From Clostridia bacterium (lineage in GTDB: Bacteria > Bacillota_A > Clostridia > Christensenellales > Aristaeellaceae): DNA of 8,567 bases. The stretch lies in contig JAFXMP010000249.1 in NCBI GenBank assembly GCA_017530275.1, forward strand, positions 1-8,567. Direction: 5' to 3'. A model generated the notes under the pieces. The model was given only the letters and a program-made list of their open reading frames with translations. It did not search any database and was not told the origin of the DNA. The position numbers were made by a program, and so were the translations under genes. Shown piece after piece: positions 1 to 4,918 of this stretch. How positions within the stretch are numbered: position 1 is the first letter of the stretch; each line of letters opens with the position of its first letter.

Positions 1-525
1 GGCATGCCGGAACAAGCCCGGGGTTTCTTTGAGAAGCACGGCTATACTGTTGGCGATGGCTACGAGGAAATGAAAGGCGATTTGACGCGCTTCCAGGCCG
101 ATGACTTTGATTTGCCCGTACCGCCTGGTGTGTCCTTTGGCTGGTATCACGGCCCTCTTGCTCTCCTCCATGAAGCCGTCGCCGCGGTAGACGAGGATTG
201 GGTGAAGTATTATGGGCCGGACAGTCCCACCTACTGCGCTATGCTGGACGGCGAAATCGCCAGCTTCTGCAACGCAGAAATCTGGGAAAACTGCCTGCTT
301 TCCAATGGAAAAAACAAGGTGGGCGCGCCGGGCTGCGTGGGCACTGTACCCCGGTTCCGCCGGATGGGCATCGGCCTGAAAATGGTGGCGCTGGCCTGTG
401 AAGAACTGAAAAAACAGGGGTGCGATACCTGTTTTATCCATTATACCGGGGTAGGGCACTGGTACGCCCGTTTGGGCATTCAGCCCTTCCTGACCTGGCA
501 TTTCTGTGAAAAGCGGCTCACGTAA
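1..525 (+). CDS. GNAT-family N-acetyltransferase, 5'-truncated by the window edge
   Basis: Transfers an acetyl group from acetyl-CoA to an amine; the substrate cannot be told from the sequence. Counting from the first ATG (position 4), the visible 173 residues carry the GNAT acetyl-CoA pyrophosphate-binding motif R-x-x-G-x-G as RRMGIG (about residues 119-124), on a typical strand-helix unit (GCVGTVPRFRRMGIGLKM). This is followed by a late segment WYARLGIQPF, which matches the usual Y-x-x-x-G-F/I end of GNAT domains. The first residues (ARGFFEKHGY) resemble the end of another GNAT domain, and the frame is open to base 1. I therefore infer the gene starts left of the window and may encode a tandem-GNAT protein; the ATG at 4 has no visible ribosome site. 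The TAA stop lies in the loop of a terminator hairpin. The GNAT assignment is firm; the specific role is unknown. Confidence 0.85.
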   Translation, partial: GMPEQARGFFEKHGYTVGDGYEEMKGDLTRFQADDFDLPVPPGVSFGWYHGPLALLHEAVAAVDEDWVKYYGPDSPTYCAMLDGEIASFCNAEIWENCLLSNGKNKVGAPGCVGTVPRFRRMGIGLKMVALACEELKKQGCDTCFIHYTGVGHWYARLGIQPFLTWHFCEKRLT

Positions 526-537
526 AAGCCGCTTTTT
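509..537 (+). terminator. Intrinsic terminator of the GNAT gene, with the stop codon in its loop
   Basis: A perfect 10-bp stem (AAAAGCGGCT at 509-518 with AGCCGCTTTT at 527-536) encloses an 8-nt loop, and the T-run continues to 537. The TAA stop of the upstream gene (523-525) sits inside the loop. The A-rich 5' arm would let it act weakly in reverse too. It separates the acetyltransferase gene from htrA. Confidence 0.85.
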
Positions 538-613
538 CATATTTTGGACGTATGAAACAGCGAGAAAAAGGAAAAAACAGAATGTGCGTATTTCGTCCAA
601 TTTTCTGCCCAGA

Positions 614-658
614 TGTTCAAATACTGTTCAAATTTTTGTAAAATTTGCCGCTTACAAT
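614..658 (+). promoter_or_regulatory. htrA promoter with tandem 11-bp repeats in the -35 region
   Basis: Three head-to-tail 11-bp units lie at 614-624 (TGTTCAAATAC), 625-635 (TGTTCAAATTT) and 636-646 (TTGTAAAATTT). Units 1 and 2 share TGTTCAAAT exactly; unit 3 matches unit 2 at 8 of 11 positions. Seven bases further on is a good -10 hexamer, TACAAT (653-658), but there is no convincing -35 at 16-18 bp spacing. One-helical-turn direct repeats replacing the -35 are the classic layout for OmpR/PhoB-family response-regulator activation. Binding by such a regulator is inferred, not shown. The start site would be near 665. Confidence 0.55.
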
Positions 659-695
659 GAGTCCGTACCCTGAAAGGGGGACGAACAGATTATAA

Positions 696-710
696 CGGAT
701 CATTGATCCG
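696..710. promoter_or_regulatory. 15-bp perfect palindrome in the htrA leader
   Basis: CGGATCA-T-TGATCCG is a perfect inverted repeat about 30 bases downstream of the predicted htrA start site and immediately before the ribosome site (AGAAAGGA, 713-720). It could be an operator half-site pair for a dimeric repressor. In RNA it could form a 6-bp hairpin with a 3-nt loop next to the Shine-Dalgarno. Neither role is demonstrated. Confidence 0.45.
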
Positions 711-730
711 AGAGAAAGGAATGAAAAATC

Positions 731-2035
731 ATGAGAAAGCATTATTCATTGTATTTCGGTCTGCTGGCCATCGTGCTGGCTGTTGTTATGATCGGCGCCA
801 CGGTGCTCACCGCGGGCGCGGCAAGCGGTACGCTGTCCCAGGAGGAGATCGATAAGATCGTGAATACCTCCACGGATGCAAGCCAGATCACCAGCCCCTT
901 TATCGAAGTGGTGAATCAGGTGCGCAACAGCGTGGTGGGCGTGAATAACTACGCCACTACCACCTCCTATTACGGTTATGGCTACGGCTTCGGCTACGGT
1001 CAGCCTGAAAGCAGGGAAAGCCTGCAGGGCACCGGCTCCGGCGTGGTCATTACCGAATACGGCCATGTGCTGACCAATTACCATGTGGTGGAAGGCTCCA
1101 CCCGCGTGACCGTGACCGCCGCACTGGACGACGATGAACACGAAGCCACCGTGGTGGGCTATGACGCCGACCTGGATATCGCCGTGCTGGAGGTCAAGGG
1201 CCTGAACGTGCCCGCCGTGCCGCTGGGCGACAGCGATAAGCTCCAGGTGGGCGAGTGGGCCATCGTTATCGGCAACCCCATCGGCGAAAAGTATTCCCGC
1301 AGCGTTACCATGGGCGTGATTTCCGGCCTGAACCGTGAAGTGACCGACCGCACCACCGACCGCTACGGCCGCATGACCACCATCACCAACACCATGATCC
1401 AAACCGACGCGGCCATCAACTCCGGCAACTCCGGCGGCGGCATGTTCAACACCCTGGGCCAGCTGCAGGGCATTCCCGCCCGGTACGCCAATTCCACCGG
1501 CATATCCAGCATGTTCTTCTCCTCTGGCCGCGACATAGACAATATCGGCCTGTGCATCCCCATCAACGTGGCTAAGCCCCTGATCACCGAAGTGCTGCGG
1601 GACTATAACGGCGACAAACAGCAGTCCGCTTCCGGCGAAACGGAACAGCAGAGCGGCGACAAAGCCGATTCTCCCCTGTACGGCAAGCCCCGGCTGGGCG
1701 TGACCTACAGCTTCATCAGCAACGCCACCCAGTACGGCCTGCCCACCGGCGCGCTGATCCGCAAGGTGGACGACTTCTCTCCCGCCGCTGAGGGCGGTAT
1801 CAAGGTGGGCGATATCATCGTAGAAATCGACGGCACTGTGATCGGCGCCCAGAACGCCCTCACGGATAAGCTGTCCCAGTATAAGACCGGCGATACCATT
1901 ACCGTCAAAGTATACCGCGACGACGCTTTTGCCAGCCAGATGGACCAGGACCGCTTCGATATGACCGACGTGGGCAACGGCAACTATGTGGATCTGACCG
2001 TTACCCTTCGCGTAGTAGACAATATGAATAGCTAA
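731..2035 (+). CDS. htrA: Membrane-anchored HtrA/DegP-type serine protease (S1C, one PDZ domain)
   Basis: Degrades or refolds damaged exported proteins at the outer face of the membrane. The 434-residue product has one N-terminal hydrophobic segment (about 8-31), either an uncleaved signal anchor or a signal peptide with an AGAAS-like end. The trypsin-like domain spans about 55-290. The catalytic triad is visible: His118 in VLTNYHVVEG, Asp149 in ADLDIAVLEV, Ser234 in INSGNSGGG. A C-terminal PDZ domain spans about 320-428, with carboxylate-binding loop RLGV (321-324) and GIKVGDIIVEIDG (366-378 region). Length and layout fit Gram-positive HtrA proteins. Start: ATG 731, with AAAGGA at 715-720 and 10 nt spacing; an ATG at 721 is in another frame. 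Oddities are a Tyr-Gly tract at 79-90 before the His motif, and GNSGGG where the family usually has GNSGGP. The gene appears monocistronic, bounded by terminators on both sides. HtrA genes are commonly controlled by envelope-stress two-component systems, consistent with the repeats upstream. Confidence 0.95.
   Translation: MRKHYSLYFGLLAIVLAVVMIGATVLTAGAASGTLSQEEIDKIVNTSTDASQITSPFIEVVNQVRNSVVGVNNYATTTSYYGYGYGFGYGQPESRESLQGTGSGVVITEYGHVLTNYHVVEGSTRVTVTAALDDDEHEATVVGYDADLDIAVLEVKGLNVPAVPLGDSDKLQVGEWAIVIGNPIGEKYSRSVTMGVISGLNREVTDRTTDRYGRMTTITNTMIQTDAAINSGNSGGGMFNTLGQLQGIPARYANSTGISSMFFSSGRDIDNIGLCIPINVAKPLITEVLRDYNGDKQQSASGETEQQSGDKADSPLYGKPRLGVTYSFISNATQYGLPTGALIRKVDDFSPAAEGGIKVGDIIVEIDGTVIGAQNALTDKLSQYKTGDTITVKVYRDDAFASQMDQDRFDMTDVGNGNYVDLTVTLRVVDNMNS
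971..1000 (+). repeat. In-frame hexanucleotide repeat coding for a Tyr-Gly tract
   Basis: Five consecutive variants of TAYGGY (TACGGT, TATGGC, TACGGC, TTCGGC, TACGGT) encode YGYGYGFGYG inside htrA, in the surface loop that precedes the catalytic His strand. The units are degenerate at third positions, so this is an established protein tract rather than a fresh slippage product, though it could still vary in length between strains. Confidence 0.7.
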
Positions 2036-2050
2036 GCCCATTCCTCCTGT

Positions 2051-2081
2051 GTCGCTGCTCCTTCGGGGGCGGCGGCTTTTT
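2051..2081 (+). terminator. htrA intrinsic terminator with a UUCG tetraloop
   Basis: An uninterrupted 11-bp stem (2051-2061 with 2066-2076, three of the pairs G-U) closes on a C(UUCG)G tetraloop, an exceptionally stable loop. It is followed directly by five T (2077-2081). It lies 15 bases after the htrA stop codon. Confidence 0.93.
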
Positions 2082-2137
2082 CGTTTCATCCGCTAAAGGC
2101 ATGGAAACGATGACGAACGTTTTAAAAGAATCGTATG

Positions 2138-2161
2138 AAAAAAATCCGCAAAGGCTGCGGA
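2138..2161 (-). terminator. Minus-strand terminator of the small membrane-protein gene
   Basis: Read on the minus strand, TCCGCA (2161-2156) pairs with TGCGGA (2150-2145) around a 5-nt loop, followed by seven T (2144-2138). It is about 65 bases beyond the stop codon of the minus-strand gene. On the plus strand there is no T-run after the stem, so the signal is directional and supports transcription from the minus strand here. The rest of the convergent spacer (2082-2225) shows nothing else I can support. Confidence 0.8.
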
Positions 2162-2225
2162 AAAGTGCATTCAGAAGGATACATTATTTCTTTGGGTGGA
2201 AAAAACATGAACAGATGAAAAAAGC

Positions 2226-2636
2226 TCACAGGAAGGAAGCTGGCAAAAAAAAGGCGAAGCAGATCAGGTCGGCGCAAAGCAGGCAGCAGTCCTTCTCATC
2301 GTCTTCCAAATCGTCAAAGGGGATGGGGGGCTCGTCATCCACAAAATCGATCATATCGCCGGGGGTCTGGACGGGCCGTTTTCTCGGCCCTATGCGGAGA
2401 TTCAGGGGCCTGGGCAGGGAAACGCCGTCCAGCCGCAGCCAGGCGATCCAGGCGAGCAGCGCGAAAAGGGCGGAGGCGAGCAAAAACAGCGTGCCCCGCA
2501 GGGAATGCCCCGCCGGGCCGGAAAAAAGATAATCGCTCAGCAGCACCGCGAACAGGCCCAGCACCAGCCGTGTAAAAGCCGTATACACGAAGGGACGCAG
2601 CATATACCGCCGCCATACACCCCGCAGCTTTTTCAT
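2226..2636 (-). CDS. Small hypothetical membrane protein with an acidic linker and hydrophobic C-terminus
   Basis: I do not recognise the family. From the ATG at 2636 the product is 136 residues. It has a basic N-terminus (MKKLRGVWRRYMLRP), two hydrophobic stretches (about 17-38 and 47-68), then a basic patch (RIGPRKRP). An acidic Pro-rich linker follows (about 94-115, DFVDDEPPIPFDDLEDDEKD), and the protein ends in a Cys-rich hydrophobic segment (about 117-136) that could be a third membrane helix or an embedded tail. The start was chosen because AAGGCGGTGG (2651-2642) ends 5 nt before this ATG; the same decamer serves oppD. A GTG at 2645 in frame is the alternative and would add MDS. Support for a real gene is its own promoter (2688-2660), its own directional terminator, and the coherent hydrophobic/charged pattern. 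It diverges from the opp operon. A functional link to it is possible but not shown. Confidence 0.75.
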   Translation of the reverse strand: MKKLRGVWRRYMLRPFVYTAFTRLVLGLFAVLLSDYLFSGPAGHSLRGTLFLLASALFALLAWIAWLRLDGVSLPRPLNLRIGPRKRPVQTPGDMIDFVDDEPPIPFDDLEDDEKDCCLLCADLICFAFFLPASFL

Positions 2637-2659
2637 GGAATCCACCGCCTTTCTTTTTC

Positions 2660-2688
2660 ACTATACACAAAGCGGAGAAAAAATGCAA
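2660..2688 (-). promoter_or_regulatory. Minus-strand sigma-A type promoter of the small membrane-protein gene
   Basis: On the minus strand TTGCAT (2688-2683) and TATAGT (2665-2660) are separated by exactly 17 bp. The predicted start is near 2653, which leaves only about 17 nt of leader before the ATG at 2636, with the ribosome site almost at the 5' end. This is divergent from the oppA promoter, about 70 bp away. Confidence 0.6.
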
Positions 2689-2755
2689 TCCTGGATTGTT
2701 TCGCTTTTTTTCGTGTTTTTTGCGTGTATTTGCTTTTGAGATGCTGAATTTTACA

Positions 2756-2784
2756 TTGACAAACGTTTTTTCATTGAATATAAT
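2756..2784 (+). promoter_or_regulatory. Perfect consensus sigma-A promoter of the opp operon
   Basis: TTGACA (2756-2761) and TATAAT (2779-2784) both match consensus at all positions with the ideal 17-bp spacer. The predicted start is near 2791, giving a leader of about 58 nt to the oppA ATG. No obvious repressor palindrome overlaps it, so strong basal expression is the simplest inference; control may come from outside the core promoter. Confidence 0.93.
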
Positions 2785-2793
2785 ACATTTATT

Positions 2794-2820
2794 CCTGCCG
2801 CCAGACGACGCGGCTTCAGG
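2794..2820 (+). promoter_or_regulatory. Stem-loop at the 5' end of the opp transcript
   Basis: GCCGC (2797-2801) pairs with GCGGC (2810-2814) around an 8-nt loop. The flanking CCT (2794-2796) can pair with AGG (2818-2820) across a 3-nt bulge. It falls within the first bases of the predicted transcript, where such stems often protect mRNA from 5'-end-dependent decay. A stabilising role is inferred. Confidence 0.4.
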
Positions 2821-2848
2821 TATCCATTCATTTATAGGAGGAAAAAGC

Positions 2849-4744
2849 ATGAAGAAGATCTTGTCCATGATCCTGGTAGCGATGATGATGATCGGCTGCG
2901 TAAGCTTTGCTTCCGCTGAAAAGCTGACCGTTTACCACGACTATCAGACCACCGCCAACGAAATGGAATACTGGCTGATCCAGATGTCCCAGGGCGCCAA
3001 GGAACTGAACGTCCTGAACAACTGCATCGACGGTCTCGTGTACAACAATAATATCGGTTCTCTGATCGGCCTGGCCGCCTATGAATGGGAGCATGATGAT
3101 CAGTCCATCGTGTGGACCTTCCGTCTGCGCGACAACATGGTCTGGGTCGACTACGAAGGCAACTACAAGGGCGACGTGGTCAGCGAAGACTGGCTGACCG
3201 GCCTGGAATGGACCCTGAACTACGCCAAGAACGAAGCCACCAACACTTCCATGGCGTTTGAAACCCTGAAGGGCGCCGAAGAATACTACAACTACACCAA
3301 GGAACTGGCGGAAACCGATCCCGCCGCCGCCGCCGCCCTGACCTATGAAGGCAAGTTCCTGGAGACCGTCGGCATCGAAACCCCCGACGAGTACACCATC
3401 GTTTACACCTGCAAGGATTCCACGCCTTACTTTGACTCCGTGGCCACCTACGCCTGCCTGTATCCCATCCCCCAGGGCATGATCGACGAGCTGGGCATCG
3501 AAGGCACCCAGGGCCTGACCTATGACAAGATGTGGTACTCCGGCCCCTACACCGTGACCACCTACAATGAAGGCTCTGAAAAGATCCTGACCAAGAACCC
3601 CCTGTACTGGAACGAAGACAGCGAACTGTTCGACGAAGTGGTCATCACCATGGTGGAATCCGTGGACAAGGCCAAGGAACTGTATGACGCCGGCCAGCTG
3701 GACCGCGTGGCTCTGTCTCAGTCCGCTCTGTCCACCATCTATAACAACCCCGACAACGAACAGTATCCTTACCTGGTGGAAGCCCGTCCCACCAAGTACT
3801 CCTATCAGTTCCACCTCTCCTACGACGTGTGGGAAGAGGACGGCACCCCCGATACCAACTGGAATACGGCTGTCGCGAATGAAGCGTTCCGCCTGTCCTG
3901 GTACTACGGTCTGGAACTGACCCCCTATCTCGAACGCACCAACTTCATCCATCCCTACGTCTGCGCCAACTACGGCTACACCGGTCTGGGCGTCGCCGTC
4001 AACAGCAAGGGCGTTGACTACGCCAACCTGGTGAACGAGCTGGTGGGCATCGAATACAGCGATTCTGCCTACACCCGCTACAATCCCGAACTGGCCGCCA
4101 AGTACAAGGCTCAGGCCATCGAGGAACTGACTGCCAAGGGCGTGACCTTCCCCGTGGAAGTGAACTACTTCATCTCCGGCTCCAGCACCACCGCCGCCGA
4201 AACCGCCAAGGTTCTCAAGCAGATTTTTGAAGAATGCCTGGGCACCGATTACATCGACTTCCAGATCAAGACCTATGTGTCCTCCCTGAAGAACGAAGTC
4301 CGCGCGCCGCACCTGGCTTCCTTCTACATCAACGGCTGGGGCGCCGACTTCGGTGATCCCGTCAACTTCGTTGGACAGGAAACCTACGGCGAGGACAATG
4401 CCTACTACTCCATCGAATACTCCCGCATCAACGACGCGACCGACGAAGACCTGATCGCCACCTACAAGGAATTCACCGAGCTGGTCGCCGCCGCCCGCAC
4501 GATCGTGGACGATTATGACGCCCGTCTGGACGCCTTTGCCAAGAGCGAAGCGTACATGGTGCAGCACGCCCTGGTCATCCCCTGCTACATCGACATCAGC
4601 TGGCAGCTGACCAAGGTGAACGATTACACCAAGATCTACGCCGCTTACGGTATCTCCACCTATCGTTACGAGAACTGGGAGACCCAGGACACTCCGTACA
4701 CCACCGAGCAGTATGACGCGATCAAGGCCGCTTTCGGCGAGTAA
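2849..4744 (+). CDS. oppA: Oligopeptide ABC transporter substrate-binding protein (OppA/AmiA-like, SBP_bac_5)
   Basis: Extracellular receptor that binds peptides and delivers them to the OppBC channel. The start is ATG 2849, preceded by a perfect AGGAGG (2836-2841) at 7 nt; the frame is open further upstream but those codons precede the promoter. The product is 631 residues, long like pneumococcal AmiA. A signal peptide covers about 1-23 (MKKILSMILVAMMMIGC then SFASA-EK). Family signatures are DGLVYNNNIGSLIGLAAYEW (61-80), VWTFRLRDNMVW (88-99), VSEDWLTGLEWTLNYA (111-126), WYSGPYTV near 229-236, GWGADFGDP (496-504) and a C-terminal YENWETQDTPYTTEQYDAIKA (from 607) that resembles the AmiA tail. 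Export is ambiguous: Cys17 sits in a weak lipobox (MIGC), while ASA-E at 21-24 is a good signal-peptidase I site. It is the first gene of the operon and is separated from oppB by a strong hairpin. The family is certain; the exact ligand (oligopeptide, signal peptide or another solute) is not determinable. Confidence 0.93.
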   Translation: MKKILSMILVAMMMIGCVSFASAEKLTVYHDYQTTANEMEYWLIQMSQGAKELNVLNNCIDGLVYNNNIGSLIGLAAYEWEHDDQSIVWTFRLRDNMVWVDYEGNYKGDVVSEDWLTGLEWTLNYAKNEATNTSMAFETLKGAEEYYNYTKELAETDPAAAAALTYEGKFLETVGIETPDEYTIVYTCKDSTPYFDSVATYACLYPIPQGMIDELGIEGTQGLTYDKMWYSGPYTVTTYNEGSEKILTKNPLYWNEDSELFDEVVITMVESVDKAKELYDAGQLDRVALSQSALSTIYNNPDNEQYPYLVEARPTKYSYQFHLSYDVWEEDGTPDTNWNTAVANEAFRLSWYYGLELTPYLERTNFIHPYVCANYGYTGLGVAVNSKGVDYANLVNELVGIEYSDSAYTRYNPELAAKYKAQAIEELTAKGVTFPVEVNYFISGSSTTAAETAKVLKQIFEECLGTDYIDFQIKTYVSSLKNEVRAPHLASFYINGWGADFGDPVNFVGQETYGEDNAYYSIEYSRINDATDEDLIATYKEFTELVAAARTIVDDYDARLDAFAKSEAYMVQHALVIPCYIDISWQLTKVNDYTKIYAAYGISTYRYENWETQDTPYTTEQYDAIKAAFGE

Positions 4745-4787
4745 GAATTGCGCGCATAGTTATTCGGGAAAGGTGATTGATTAGCCT

Positions 4788-4843
4788 GTAAGGCAGACGG
4801 CTTCCCTGAAAAGGATTCTGGAAAGGGAAGCCGCCTGCCTTAT
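4788..4843 (+). promoter_or_regulatory. Long intercistronic hairpin between oppA and oppB
   Basis: The arm at 4789-4807 is complementary to 4824-4842 over 19 positions with a single A-C mismatch (4797/4834); a G-T pair extends it at 4788/4843. The loop is 16 nt. A short T4 run follows only after four more bases (4847-4850), so it reads as a leaky terminator or a 3'-end-protecting structure rather than a full stop. It lies 44 bases after the oppA stop. The expected effect is more oppA mRNA than permease mRNA. The remainder of the 174-base spacer holds a 12-bp GC palindrome (4884-4895) and the oppB ribosome site. Confidence 0.8.
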
Positions 4844-4918
4844 CCGTTTTAAGCATCCAAAAGCCGTGGGCGTCTGGGAAGCAGCCGGCGCCGGCGGTGA
4901 CGAAAAGGGGTCGCACTC

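Noticed and set aside
544..600. 7-bp inverted repeat TTGGACG (544-550) / CGTCCAA (594-600).
   Set aside because: Short arms 43 bases apart with no extension; within what chance gives in an intergenic region.
552..641. 29-codon open frame upstream of htrA (MKQREKGK...).
   Set aside because: No ribosome site, sits upstream of the predicted promoter and runs through the 11-bp repeats.
746..2089. 447-codon minus-strand open frame opposite htrA, and similar long frames opposite oppB, oppC and oppD (4781-6058, 6300-7409, 7385-8557).
   Set aside because: Same codon-bias artefact; compositions are His/Gln/Gly/Val-rich and each is fully opposite a gene with clear family motifs.
2101..2532. Plus-strand open frame of 143 codons (Lys/Ser-rich) between htrA and opp.
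   Set aside because: It lies after the htrA terminator with no promoter, overlaps the better-supported minus-strand gene, and its later part (runs of Ser, Lys, Arg) is what an antisense reading of the acidic linker gives.
2696..2848. N-terminal extension of OppA from an upstream in-frame ATG at 2696.
   Set aside because: That ATG precedes the consensus promoter and predicted start site. ATG 2849 has a perfect AGGAGG and begins a normal signal peptide.
3321..3340. GCC repeat in oppA coding for five alanines.
   Set aside because: A plain Ala run in a helical region using the preferred Ala codon; not a notable repeat.
2828..4567. 579-codon minus-strand open frame opposite oppA.
   Set aside because: Antisense shadow: the opp genes avoid TTA, CTA and TCA, so the reverse frame lacks stops. 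The product is Gly/Val/His-rich low-information sequence with no ribosome site.
4884..4895. 12-bp palindrome GCCGGCGCCGGC before oppB.
   Set aside because: Built from a GC dinucleotide pattern in a GC-rich spacer; no second copy or positional cue to suggest an operator.
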